This document shows, piece by piece, positions 24,878 through 33,726 of a DNA stretch of 64,000 nucleotides. Made by a program: the position numbers and the translations under genes. The notes under the pieces were generated by a model that saw nothing but the letters and a program-made list of their open reading frames with translations, did no database searches and had not been told where the DNA came from. The first letter of the stretch is position 1, and every line of letters begins with the position of its first letter. The stretch covers positions 124,001-188,000 of the forward strand of contig JADFZL010000010.1 of NCBI GenBank assembly GCA_015232575.1. Reading direction: 5' to 3'. Source of the stretch: Candidatus Rifleibacteriota bacterium. Lineage in GTDB: Bacteria > Muiribacteriota > Ozemobacteria > Ozemobacterales > Ozemobacteraceae.

Positions 24878-25995
24878 CTGCCAGTGTGGCGATTAATTTT
24901 CGATTGAAATAAATTACCCGGATATTTTATCAGAATATCCCGAATTTCTAAATTTAATAATACAGAAAATAATTTTTCTCTTTCCCATGTCATTTTTGAA
25001 AGAAGATCCTCAACTCCTGTGGGCTCACCTGCGAGCATTTCAAGAAGTTCAAGCTCGTCTGGTGTAAAATCTTCGAGTGAGAGATTCTTTTCTGGCTCTT
25101 CATTTTTTACGGGAAGCAGATGGCGATAATGGTTTATTATCTCATCTGGGGATGTAACCATGCATGCGCCTTCATTAATAAGTGCGAGCGTTCCCTCAGA
25201 AAGTTTCGATCTTATGCCTCCCGGAATCGCAAAAACGTCGCGATCCTGATCAATTCCGAGGCGGGCCGTAATAAGCGAACCGCTTTGTGAACTTGCCTCA
25301 ACGACAAGAATACCAACCGACATTCCTGATATTATACGATTTCTTATCGGAAAATGCCAGGGGCGTGGTTCCGTTCCAGGTGGGAACTCAGATACAATGA
25401 GACCTTTCTCTGGAATCTTTTCTCTGATTCGATGATTTGATGGAGGATAAACAACATCTACACCGCATCCGAGCACTGCAACTGTTTTGCCTGACGCCTC
25501 AAGAGCGCCTTTGTGAGCAAAAGTGTCAATTCCCAGAGCAAGACCGCTGACTATTACAAATCCAGCTTTCGAAAGCTCATAAGAAAACTCTCTGGCAATA
25601 TCGTAGCCTTGCTGGCTTCCTTTTCGTGCTCCCACAACTGCTAAATGCGGGCGGGCATCAATCTCAGGTTTTCCAAGCGCAAACAACACAACCGGAGCAT
25701 CTGGTATATGCCTGAGCGATTCAGGGTATTCGGGGTCATTGAAGGAAATGATGTTTATTCCTTCTGCTTCCAATGTCTCAGGTTGGCATAAGAGCTTGCC
25801 TTCTTTGAGTCCATTGCGAAACTTTTCAAGAGATTCGGCTGTCCATCCGGGAACCTGTGAAATATCCGAGATTGACGCCCGGAAAATTCTCTCAGGTGTT
25901 TTAAATTCCTTTATAAGCCCGCATCTGACTGTCTCTCCGATTCCTTTAATGCCGGCAAGGCGAAGCCAGGAAGACCTTTCAGCTAAGTCGGTCAT
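24874..25995 (-). CDS. dprA: DNA processing protein DprA
   Basis: DprA loads RecA on incoming single-stranded DNA in transformation. The 373-residue protein has an N-terminal SAM/HhH region, a Rossmann core with VSGLALGIDTFAHKGAL, LGCGVDVVYPPSNHRI and SEFPPGTEPRPWHFPIRNRI, and a C-terminal winged helix (LELLEMLAGEPTGVEDLLSKM). Start and stop codons overlap the neighbouring genes by four bases each (ATGA), so expression is coupled to the HEAT protein upstream and Smg downstream. Competence genes other than this one are not in the window. Confidence 0.95.
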   Translation of the reverse strand: MTDLAERSSWLRLAGIKGIGETVRCGLIKEFKTPERIFRASISDISQVPGWTAESLEKFRNGLKEGKLLCQPETLEAEGINIISFNDPEYPESLRHIPDAPVVLFALGKPEIDARPHLAVVGARKGSQQGYDIAREFSYELSKAGFVIVSGLALGIDTFAHKGALEASGKTVAVLGCGVDVVYPPSNHRIREKIPEKGLIVSEFPPGTEPRPWHFPIRNRIISGMSVGILVVEASSQSGSLITARLGIDQDRDVFAIPGGIRSKLSEGTLALINEGACMVTSPDEIINHYRHLLPVKNEEPEKNLSLEDFTPDELELLEMLAGEPTGVEDLLSKMTWEREKLFSVLLNLEIRDILIKYPGNLFQSKINRHTGR

Positions 25996-28328
25996 GGTTT
26001 GTTGTCCAGCATTTCGGAAATATTTTCACTCGGATTTTTCAGCTTCTTTATTGTTTTCTGAATCCAGAATAATATTGTTTCATCAGAAATTTCTGCAGCA
26101 ATTTCATTCAGAATCTGAATAATTGAAGCTCCTACCTGCGTAAGAGATTCTGCCGCAATAGTTCTGACTGCAACAGACTGGTTTGCAAAAAATGAAACGA
26201 ACATCCGTGGATTCTTCTGAGCCATGTTGGCAAGACAACGTCTGGCGACGCGAATTTCACGGTCATCCTTCAATTTGCCCAGATAGTCAAAAAGAACCAT
26301 TGCTGTTTCGGGCATACTGTGTTCCGCAAGTGAGTTTATGACGGCCAGTCTTATTGATTGAGCCGGATCACTCATGGCTTCACAAAGCAATGTTCTGGCT
26401 TTTAAGCCTGGAAATACCCCAAGAGCTTCAGCTGCAGCCTGTCTGACTTTTTCATCTGGGTCTGCCATCAATATTATTAACAGGTCAAGGCCTTTTTCTT
26501 CAGCCAGTTCACCTATTGCAATTGCGGAATTTCTTCTCAGAAGAGCGTCTTTGTCTTCAACACATTTCTCAATTGTCTCAAATACTTTCTTTCCAAGCGT
26601 CAGAAATGCTTTTCGGACATTTCTGTGTACTTCAGAATTGCGGTCGGAAAGGCTTCTGATAAGAGGAACGATAGCTCGTTCGTCGCCAATTTTCCCTAAA
26701 GCTATAGCTGCATATATCCGAGTCCATTCATTGGCATCTCTCAGCGACTCAATCAAATGTTCAGTAGATGATTGGTCTGCAACCATGCCAAGTGCCTGAC
26801 ATGCATATAATCTGAGTTCAGAATCTTTTGTTTTCAGGCAGTCATGAATTTGAGACAGTTTCGATTTTCCAATTTCAGTAATGATTCGACCAACCCAATG
26901 TCTTATGTCTTCATTGTCGTTGGAAATGTTTCGTAAAAGGTGTTCAATACTGACTTCGTCCATGCGTGCGATGCTTTCAGCAGCGACTTTTCTGACACTC
27001 CAGGATGGATCTCCGAGGGCTTTTATAAGGTGTCTGAGAGTCTCAGGATTATTGGACGAGCGAAGAGCTTTTGCTGAAAAGAACCTTATACTCTTATTCT
27101 TGTCAGAAAGCGCCCTTACAAGATAGGTCATTCCAGGTTCACCGATCGATTCAAGAATTCTTGTGACCCAGTATCTGACGTCGTCGTTCTGACTTTTCAG
27201 AGCTTCAGCAATTTTATCAACGCCTTTTTCTCCGATGTCGCCAAGTGCATAAGCACAAGAACGTCTGACTGTCCATGATTCATGTGAAAGCCCTTCAAGC
27301 AGCACCGGAACAGATTTCGGATTTCCGATTTCGCCGAGAGTTGCTGCGCAGAAGGACATTATTTCAGGCTTTCTTGATTTGAATAGCCTTAAAAGAGGTT
27401 CAACCAGGCGGTTCCCCATCTTGACCATACTTTTTCTGATCAGATAGCGCTGATTGTCATCCATTGATTCAATTGAGGTCAGCAGTCTGTTGACGGCGCT
27501 GGTTCCAATTCTTACTATTGCAAGAAGACAGCCATCTCTTACGTCTTCGTTAGGCTCAAGCAGCGACTCAATCAATGGGTCAAGTGCATTTTCTCCAATT
27601 TCTGCCAGTGCCTGTGTTGCACTTTTTCGTATTGTCCAGTCGGGGTCAGCAAGTGAATCTATAAGAACTTTGATAACACGCCGGTCGCCTGATTCGCCAA
27701 GAGCAGCCGCAATAACATAGCGCAATTGTTTGTTTCCGGTTTTCAGCGCTTCAAGAAGAATTCTTTGCGCTTTTGTTCCAAGCTTTCCAAGACTTTTTAT
27801 TGCCCAGAACCTTACGTCTTCGTCATCAGTTTTTGACATCACCTGCTCAATTGCAGGAATTACCTGGTCGCCATATTTTACAAGTGCTTCTGAAGAAGCT
27901 TTCCTGACAGGCCATTTCTCGTCGCCAAGTGATTTAATAAGGGCAGGAATTCCAAGAGGCTCCTGTTGTTCGCCAAGAGCGATACACGCAAAATGTCTGG
28001 TGTCATGGTTAGCACTCTTCAGTGCTCTGAGAATAGCTGGAACACCCTTTTTGCCAAATCTGGTCAGAATTTTCAGTGCCCAATGCTGTACATCTTCATT
28101 GTATGAGCCAAGTGCGGAAGAAAGAAAAGGAATTACCATCTCACCCAAGTCGAATATCATATCAGAAGCAGTTTTGCGAACAATCCAGTTCTCGTCGCCG
28201 AGGGTGCTTATAAGGAAAGTAATTACAGATTCATCTTTTGACGAAGAAATTACAGAGAGAAGATTAAGCTTTTTCTCTCTGGGTGCCACCGGAAAATTAT
28301 CAATTAATTTTTTTAAACTTGGATCCAC
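25992..28328 (-). CDS. Long HEAT-repeat protein
   Basis: The 778-residue protein is made almost wholly of ~31-residue HEAT/PBS-lyase-like repeats, about 23 of them. Each has the form LIKSLGDEKWPVRKASSEALVKYG, with W-x-VRK-A at the first-helix end. It should form a long solenoid for protein binding. There is no signal peptide, so it is cytoplasmic. The start is GTG 28328 and no clear ribosome site precedes it, so the first codon is uncertain. It is the first gene of the operon with dprA, smg, topA and trmFO, whose products all act on DNA or tRNA; a scaffold role there is only a guess. Confidence 0.8.
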   Translation of the reverse strand: MDPSLKKLIDNFPVAPREKKLNLLSVISSSKDESVITFLISTLGDENWIVRKTASDMIFDLGEMVIPFLSSALGSYNEDVQHWALKILTRFGKKGVPAILRALKSANHDTRHFACIALGEQQEPLGIPALIKSLGDEKWPVRKASSEALVKYGDQVIPAIEQVMSKTDDEDVRFWAIKSLGKLGTKAQRILLEALKTGNKQLRYVIAAALGESGDRRVIKVLIDSLADPDWTIRKSATQALAEIGENALDPLIESLLEPNEDVRDGCLLAIVRIGTSAVNRLLTSIESMDDNQRYLIRKSMVKMGNRLVEPLLRLFKSRKPEIMSFCAATLGEIGNPKSVPVLLEGLSHESWTVRRSCAYALGDIGEKGVDKIAEALKSQNDDVRYWVTRILESIGEPGMTYLVRALSDKNKSIRFFSAKALRSSNNPETLRHLIKALGDPSWSVRKVAAESIARMDEVSIEHLLRNISNDNEDIRHWVGRIITEIGKSKLSQIHDCLKTKDSELRLYACQALGMVADQSSTEHLIESLRDANEWTRIYAAIALGKIGDERAIVPLIRSLSDRNSEVHRNVRKAFLTLGKKVFETIEKCVEDKDALLRRNSAIAIGELAEEKGLDLLIILMADPDEKVRQAAAEALGVFPGLKARTLLCEAMSDPAQSIRLAVINSLAEHSMPETAMVLFDYLGKLKDDREIRVARRCLANMAQKNPRMFVSFFANQSVAVRTIAAESLTQVGASIIQILNEIAAEISDETILFWIQKTIKKLKNPSENISEMLDNKP

Positions 28329-28391
28329 AGTTTGATTATATTACAAAACCACCTGAACAAGTCAATTAAAAATTACCTGAAAAATAAAAAA

Positions 28392-28742
28392 TCAGGCAAA
28401 GAGCCATGAAAGAACAGTCCAGATGATGCTGAGGGTTATTCCTCCAATAATAGCACTTTTAATGCTGTCGCATTTTACTCCACTTATGAAATCAGATGAA
28501 AAATCAAGAATAAGACCATTCAGAATAAACCTGCTCAGCCCGAGAGACAGAAATTTTAATGGAACAAGTATCCACCAGAACAATATGTCTAAAATAAAAT
28601 TCACACAAGTAATAAGTAAAACAAGTTTGATTGCTGGTTTGAAGCCCTTCGCTTCAATGCCTTTTACAAAATATGGCAGAAGCAATACTGATACTGCACC
28701 GAGAACGGTTTGAACAATCATCCCATAAATGCCAGATATCAT
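28392..28742 (-). CDS. Phage-holin-IV-like small membrane protein
   Basis: The 116-residue protein has four hydrophobic helices (YGMIVQTVLGAVSVLLLPYFVKGI, IKLVLLITCVNFILDILFWWILVPL, SRFILNGLILDFSSDFI, AIIGGITLSIIWTVLSWLF). This is the layout of the PF04020 family, named after a mycobacteriophage holin but mostly chromosomal with unknown role. GGAGG lies two bases from ATG 28745 and five bases from ATG 28742, so the second ATG is preferred. It stands alone between the HEAT operon and a repeat-containing gap. Confidence 0.6.
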   Translation of the reverse strand: MISGIYGMIVQTVLGAVSVLLLPYFVKGIEAKGFKPAIKLVLLITCVNFILDILFWWILVPLKFLSLGLSRFILNGLILDFSSDFISGVKCDSIKSAIIGGITLSIIWTVLSWLFA

Positions 28743-28795
28743 CATTTCCTCCAGAGCTTATTCCCTGAATTGGCCGCCATCAGTAACGATTTGTT

Positions 28796-28840
28796 GTCAT
28801 CTCGACTGTTCTTTGTCATCTCGACCGAAGGGAGAGATCA
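28796..28840. repeat. Dispersed repeat, family A (copy 3)
   Basis: GTCATCTCGACTGTTCTTT is followed directly by GTCATCTCGACCGAAGGGAG, two head-to-tail half units without the palindromic partner. No gene is visible in 28746-28992. Confidence 0.55.
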
Positions 28841-28992
28841 AAATACAAATATCAATCAGATTCATTCACTCAGGATTGACGACGCCAACCAGATTGTTTT
28901 TCTTTTCCAGACGCCATTTCTTAATTTCCTTTTCTATTGCTGCGGCTCAGACATAATGCTTAACCTAGAAGTAGACCGCCATTTATCTACTA

Positions 28993-30216
28993 TTAATCTG
29001 AATGAGTGGCTATCGAAGGAGTAATAATAACCTCAACTTCAGGTGGATTAATTTCAATTATCGCAACGTCATCAGGCAAACCCTTCGGGCACGGAAGTGG
29101 CACAGAATAACTCCCCGGCGGGCGGTTAAGCGCTTCAAGATGTACTTTAAGGTCTTCTGGCGAAATGGTTTCAAGGCTTGCTTTTTTCCCAAGCAGAACG
29201 AGACTGTAGCTTGAAGGTGCTACAAGAGAGTGCTGTCCGGGTGCGCATGAGATTGAAAGAGGAATCTCACGAAATATTCGTGTAACTGGAGCTGGAAGGA
29301 GCCTGAATTCAAAGGTGACAGATGAAGAACCAACTATTGAAAGATTTTCCCGAGGTGATGAAACAGTTGCTGCAATTGAGGCTGCGCTGGAAGAAAGCAA
29401 AGACAGATCAATTGGCGATGCTCTTATTTCATTCATTTCATCAAGAACTCTTCCGGGACCGCTTACTGTCACCATTGGCGGGACTATTTTGAACGATTCA
29501 AGTTTCAAGCCTTCAGGGAGTTTGTTTATAAAATTTGGGGCAATTGATACGGCTTTTGACGGATAACCGGCTTTTACCGGAACATCAACAAGCACTTTGT
29601 CAGGGTCAATTTTTATTTCATCGTTTAATTCACCTTCGGTTGAGAAGAGTATTACAGGCCTCTTTTCGCTTACTGAATTTTTTACATCAGCAAGATTAAT
29701 TGAAGCCTGGCATGTTACTATTTTATTAACAACATCTGGTAATCCGATTATATCTACCTGTCTGGGTTTAACGATAGGAGGCTCTGACACAAATCCCTCT
29801 GATGTTTGCCCCTTTATTTCAACTTCAACATCCATTGTTTTTTTTGTAAGCTGTTCGGCCTTCAGCTCAATCTGGTGAGGTCTTACGGAAATAACTGACA
29901 AGCCAGCAGGGAAAACAACTGTTTTCACTGGAAAGACGGCCGTTCCAAGTCGCATGTTGTACAAGTCCAGGGATGCCTGAACCCTTTCTGTTCCTGACAG
30001 AATAAAATCACGGCGGGTTCCTGTAAGAATAACCTCAGCTTCAATTTTCTCAGGTGTAATTTTTACCAGTGAAAACGAGGCTGGCAAATTTTTGTATTCA
30101 ACCGGAACAATAACAGTTCTTCTTACCACAGGAGACAACACCAGATTAACGTAGATCCAGAGTATAATGCCGAGGACAAATGAAACAACTTTAAGATTGA
30201 GTCTTCTTCCAATCAC
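28993..30216 (-). CDS. cdaR: YbbR-domain protein, CdaA regulator
   Basis: The 407-residue protein has one N-terminal membrane helix (LNLKVVSFVLGIILWIYVNLVLSP) and then about four extracytoplasmic YbbR repeats (e.g. VPVEYKNLPASFSLVKITPEKIEAEVILTG, PVKAGYPSKAVSIAP). CdaR binds and tunes the membrane diadenylate cyclase CdaA. Here it overlaps cdaA by four bases (GTGA), with a GTG start, the usual arrangement. The common third gene glmM does not follow. Confidence 0.9.
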   Translation of the reverse strand: MIGRRLNLKVVSFVLGIILWIYVNLVLSPVVRRTVIVPVEYKNLPASFSLVKITPEKIEAEVILTGTRRDFILSGTERVQASLDLYNMRLGTAVFPVKTVVFPAGLSVISVRPHQIELKAEQLTKKTMDVEVEIKGQTSEGFVSEPPIVKPRQVDIIGLPDVVNKIVTCQASINLADVKNSVSEKRPVILFSTEGELNDEIKIDPDKVLVDVPVKAGYPSKAVSIAPNFINKLPEGLKLESFKIVPPMVTVSGPGRVLDEMNEIRASPIDLSLLSSSAASIAATVSSPRENLSIVGSSSVTFEFRLLPAPVTRIFREIPLSISCAPGQHSLVAPSSYSLVLLGKKASLETISPEDLKVHLEALNRPPGSYSVPLPCPKGLPDDVAIIEINPPEVEVIITPSIATHSD

Positions 30217-31022
30217 AGTCCGAACATCCCCCTGGATTTTCCGAAATTCTCAAATGCGTCATGCATTATTTCTCTAATTCTCGTGCTGGAAAGATCTCTT
30301 GTCAGTTTGCCGGCGCGAGCGCAGGATATTGTGCCTGTTTCTTCACTGACGATCATTGCCAGGGCATCTGTTATTTCGGTTATGCCTACGGCTGCTCTGT
30401 GTCTTGTTCCAACTTCTCTTGCAAGATCAGGGTTGTTGGAAATTGGCAAAAAACAACTTGCTGCTTCAACTCTGAGCCCCTTGATAATTACCGCTCCGTC
30501 ATGAAGAGGAGTGAATGGCATAAAAATAGTATTTAACAATTCTGATGTAATTGGACTTTTCAACTGAACGCCCTTTTCACTGAAGTCTTTGAGTCCAATT
30601 TCCTGCTCAATTAGTATCAGGACTCCAATTCTTTTTTTCGCACAGGTTTCAATTGTTTTTGCAACTTCTTCAACCGCATCACCAATTTCTCCGCCCGGCG
30701 TAAATTTTTCACCAAGAAATCCGCCGCGGCCGATGTCTTCCAGGGCACGCCTCAACTCAGGCTGAAAAATGACAACGAGAGCAAGAAAACCGGCTGGGAG
30801 AGTATTGGCCAGAGCCCAGTTGAGAGTGTGAAAATCAATATCTTTGGTTACCATGAGAGTAATCAGAAGAATTCCCAGACCCTTAAGAAGATTGAGAGCT
30901 CTTGTACCTTCTATGAGTGTAATCAACCGGTATACGCCCCATGTAACGATGAGTATATCCAGAATATCAATAAACGTGATATCTGTTATGATTGCGTAAA
31001 ATAACTGGAGAATACCCGACAA
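30213..31022 (-). CDS. cdaA: Diadenylate cyclase CdaA
   Basis: It makes cyclic di-AMP from two ATP. Three N-terminal membrane helices (residues ~10-85) precede the DAC domain, in which PLHDGAVII (DGA motif) and GTRHRAAVGITE (RHR motif) form the active site. Length (269) is typical. The start is TTG at 31022 with GAGG seven bases upstream. It is the first gene of the cdaA-cdaR operon. c-di-AMP usually governs potassium and wall homeostasis. Confidence 0.95.
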   Translation of the reverse strand: MSGILQLFYAIITDITFIDILDILIVTWGVYRLITLIEGTRALNLLKGLGILLITLMVTKDIDFHTLNWALANTLPAGFLALVVIFQPELRRALEDIGRGGFLGEKFTPGGEIGDAVEEVAKTIETCAKKRIGVLILIEQEIGLKDFSEKGVQLKSPITSELLNTIFMPFTPLHDGAVIIKGLRVEAASCFLPISNNPDLAREVGTRHRAAVGITEITDALAMIVSEETGTISCARAGKLTRDLSSTRIREIMHDAFENFGKSRGMFGL

Positions 31023-31065
31023 ATTATTACCTCAGTACATCAAAATTTAATAAAGTTGCCTTGTT

Positions 31066-31146
31066 GGCATTTCGACCGAAGGGAGAAATCACGCATTTTC
31101 AAGTTGATCTAACCCTGTGGCGGTAACTCCCTTCGGTCGAGATGAC
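31066..31146. repeat. Dispersed palindromic repeat, family A (copy 4, both arms)
   Basis: GGCATTTCGACCGAAGGGAG at 31066-31085 and its reverse complement CTCCCTTCGGTCGAGATGAC at 31127-31146 form inverted arms around about 40 bases containing AACCCTGTGG. This is the best-preserved copy. It lies between dapA and cdaA. Confidence 0.75.
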
Positions 31147-31176
31147 AATAAATAGTCCGCCCAGAGGGCGATAATT

Positions 31177-32052
31177 TTAAAGTTTCTGTATTATGGCTGC
31201 AAGCTTCTCGCGTGTCTGCGAACTTGCCTGAACCAGCGGGAGCCTGAATTCATCGCGTATTTTTCCCATGATTGCCAGAGCGGTTTTAACTGGAATCGGA
31301 TTTGATTCTAAAAACATCGCCCGATGCAGATCGAGAAGTTCGAAGTGAATTTTTCTTGCTTTTTCCCAGTCTTTGCTGAGACATGCATCATTGAAAGCTT
31401 TCATTTTTCCGGGAACGACGTTTCCTGTTACGGAAATGGTTCCTGATGCCCCTGTTGCCATTAACTGGAAATTCAGTGCATCTTCGCCCGAATACAGAAG
31501 AAAATCTTCTGGAGCGTGCCTTAGAATATCCATTGCCTGTTCAAGGTTTCCTGTTGCTTCCTTGATTCCGGCAATATTACTGATTTTTGCCAGCTCTAAT
31601 ACTGTCTGCGGAAGAAGATTAACTCCGGTTCGGCCCGGAACATTGTAAAGAATGACAGGCAATTTTGTTGATTTTGCAACTTCAGTGAAGTGAGCAATCA
31701 AGCCTGCTTGTGTCGGTTTGTTATAATATGGTGTGACAACCAGCACCGCGTCTGCGCCATGATCAGCAGCCATTCGCGTATTTTCCGTTACAACAGAAGT
31801 ATTGTTCCCGCCGGTTCCGAGCATAATCGGAACTTTTCCGCGGAAAGCCGCAGTGGCGCGTTTCATAAGAAGGCTTTTTTCATCAGAGGTCAGGGTAACA
31901 GATTCTCCGGTGGTTCCGCAGATAACAATTCCATCTGTTCCTGCTTTGAGATGAAAGTCCAAAAGGCCATCTAAAGCGTTTTCATCAATTTTTCCGTCTT
32001 TGAAAGGTGTAACAAGTGCAACCCACGAACCGGTCAATTTCTTTTGTTTCAC
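31177..32052 (-). CDS. dapA: 4-hydroxy-tetrahydrodipicolinate synthase
   Basis: DapA condenses pyruvate with aspartate semialdehyde in lysine and diaminopimelate synthesis. The aldolase-type barrel has GTTGESVTL, YNVPGRTGVN (tyrosine of the triad) and AGIKEATGN (Schiff-base lysine). Length (291) is normal. The start is GTG 32052 with GGAG about eight bases upstream. The gene is alone; other lysine genes are not adjacent, and the LysA-like gene at 10453 is far away and probably not part of this pathway. Confidence 0.96.
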   Translation of the reverse strand: MKQKKLTGSWVALVTPFKDGKIDENALDGLLDFHLKAGTDGIVICGTTGESVTLTSDEKSLLMKRATAAFRGKVPIMLGTGGNNTSVVTENTRMAADHGADAVLVVTPYYNKPTQAGLIAHFTEVAKSTKLPVILYNVPGRTGVNLLPQTVLELAKISNIAGIKEATGNLEQAMDILRHAPEDFLLYSGEDALNFQLMATGASGTISVTGNVVPGKMKAFNDACLSKDWEKARKIHFELLDLHRAMFLESNPIPVKTALAIMGKIRDEFRLPLVQASSQTREKLAAIIQKL

Positions 32053-32142
32053 TCAATGTTCTCCAGAAAATATTTTCAGCGAAAATGACTATAACATAAA
32101 AATGGTATCTGCTCAATAACTGACAGGAAATAATCTACCTAA

Positions 32143-32194
32143 ATTTTGCATTTAATCTCAACTTGGGACAGCAAATTGAGATTAAATGCAAAAT
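32143..32194. other. Perfect 19-bp inverted repeat
   Basis: ATTTTGCATTTAATCTCAA (32143-32161) is exactly complementary to TTGAGATTAAATGCAAAAT (32176-32194), separated by 14 bases. It lies about 90 bases before dapA, in its leader if transcription starts further right. No T-run follows on either side that would make it a terminator. It may be an operator, a small IS relic or a leader hairpin. Confidence 0.5.
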
Positions 32195-32399
32195 AAGTGA
32201 AAGGTGGTTTCTTAAAAAGATAAGTATTCTGCTAATTTTTTTTAAAATAAAATCCGATGAACTGAGCATGTATTGAAGGGGAAAATTATCTTCTGAATAA
32301 TTCCTGGGTCTGATTGAGAAGATAAGATAAAAAATAATTTGACGCTGTAGCGAATTTGCTGAAATTATGTAACTGTTCAATAATTCAAGGCTAGTGGCT

Positions 32400-32449
32400 G
32401 GTAATGTGCTGACCCTTCGGAGATCTGGGTCGCGTATTTGAACATTACC
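32400..32449 (+). ncRNA. Candidate structured leader RNA element
   Basis: GGTAATGT (32400-32407) pairs with ACATTACC (32442-32449). Inside, GC(T)GACCC (32408-32415) pairs with GGGTCGC (32427-32433) with one bulged T. The element sits 51 bases before the DegT aminotransferase gene. I do not recognise a known riboswitch. The remaining part of 32053-32500 shows no gene. Confidence 0.35.
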
Positions 32450-32500
32450 GGTTGGCTATATTCATACAGTGCTAATATTTTTGTTGAATAGATAAAAATA

Positions 32501-33664
32501 GTGGAGGGTTATCTGACAGAAAAATCCTGGCCTTTTTTTGCGGATGATGAAATCGCTGCCGCTGTAAAAGTATTGCAATCCGGCAGGGTAAATTACTGGA
32601 CCGGCACCGAGGGCAAACTTTTTGAGAAGGAATTTGCCGATTACATCGGAGTAAAACATGCGGTTGCTCTTGCAAACGGCACTCTTGCTCTCGAAGCGGC
32701 TCTTCTGGGCTTTGGTATTGGAAAAGGTGATGAAGTAATTGTTCCATCGCGCACCTTTATTGCTACAGCTACTTCCGTGGTTATTGCAGGTGCAAAACCT
32801 GTATATGCAGATGTTTCTCTTGAAAGTCAGAATATTACCGCAGAAGAAATAAACAAGGCAATAACTTCCAGAACCAGGGCGGTAATCGTTGTTCATCTGG
32901 CCGGCTGGCCCTGTGAGATGGATTCAATTTCTGAATTATGCAAAAAAAAGGGAATTTTGCTGATAGAAGACTGTGCACAAGCCCTTGGAGCATCATATAA
33001 GGGACGGAAAACCGGTTCATGGGGAGATGCTGCCGCATTTTCGTTCTGTCAGGACAAAATCATTACCACTGCCGGCGAAGGTGGAATGTTTGTTACAAAC
33101 CACGAAGATGTCTGGAATAAAGTCTGGTCCTTCAAAGATCATGGAAAAAATTATGACGTTATCAGTAAAAAAACTCATTTTTCAGGATACAGATGGGTGC
33201 ATGAAACTCCCGGTTCAAACTGGCGGATAAGCGAAATCCATTCTGCGGTTGGCAGAATTCAACTGAAAAAAGCAGATGAATGGATAAAAAAAAGACGTGA
33301 ATTTGCAGCGAGATATAACGATCTTTTCAGCAAATCACCGTTTTTCAGAATCACTTTACCTGATGAGTTTTCTTACCATTCTTACTATAAATATTATGTC
33401 TTTCTGTCTGCTGAGGCAATATCAAAGGGAATCTCACGCGACAGAATGCTAGAAAATCTTGAAAAAAATGGTGTTCCTGCATTTTTCGGAAGCTGCCCGG
33501 AAATTTACCTCGAAAAAGCCCTGAAAAAAACGTTGAAAAAAGGCTTCAAAAGGCTTCCCAATTCAACACTTCTCGGCGAAACAAGCATAATGCTTCAAGT
33601 TCATCCCACGCTCTCATTTTCCGACATCGAAGAAACCGCAGCGAAGATAATTCAGTCTGTATAA
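32501..33664 (+). CDS. DegT/DnrJ/EryC1 family PLP aminotransferase
   Basis: This sugar aminotransferase-type protein has 387 residues. The PLP lysine is in FSFCQDKIITTAGEGGM; VIVPSRTFIATATSVVIAGAKPVYADV and LLIEDCAQALGASYKGRKTGSWGD are typical of the family. Members transaminate keto-sugars bound to UDP, dTDP or CDP, or act in related pathways. GTG at 32501 is the annotated start, but a GGAGGG follows it immediately and could serve a CTG at 32513, so the start is uncertain. It is a single gene facing the GH3 gene, away from the polysaccharide cluster. Confidence 0.85.
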   Translation: MEGYLTEKSWPFFADDEIAAAVKVLQSGRVNYWTGTEGKLFEKEFADYIGVKHAVALANGTLALEAALLGFGIGKGDEVIVPSRTFIATATSVVIAGAKPVYADVSLESQNITAEEINKAITSRTRAVIVVHLAGWPCEMDSISELCKKKGILLIEDCAQALGASYKGRKTGSWGDAAAFSFCQDKIITTAGEGGMFVTNHEDVWNKVWSFKDHGKNYDVISKKTHFSGYRWVHETPGSNWRISEIHSAVGRIQLKKADEWIKKRREFAARYNDLFSKSPFFRITLPDEFSYHSYYKYYVFLSAEAISKGISRDRMLENLEKNGVPAFFGSCPEIYLEKALKKTLKKGFKRLPNSTLLGETSIMLQVHPTLSFSDIEETAAKIIQSV

Positions 33665-33675
33665 TGAAATTTCAA

Positions 33676-33705
33676 GGAAAAAGGAGAGAGTGTTTGCTCT
33701 CTCCT
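33676..33705 (-). terminator. Intrinsic terminator of the GH3 gene
   Basis: Read on the minus strand, a 9-bp stem (AGGAGAGAG at 33697-33705 with CTCTCTCCT at 33682-33690) and a six-base loop are followed by TTTTTCC. It lies 22 bases past the stop of the GH3 gene. On the plus strand there is no T-run. Confidence 0.7.
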
Positions 33706-33726
33706 GGTAAGTATTATGTTTACATT

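Noticed and set aside
32135..32380. Minus-strand ORF of 81 codons before dapA
   Set aside because: It contains the 19-bp palindrome, has Ile/Leu/Ser-rich random composition and no ribosome site.
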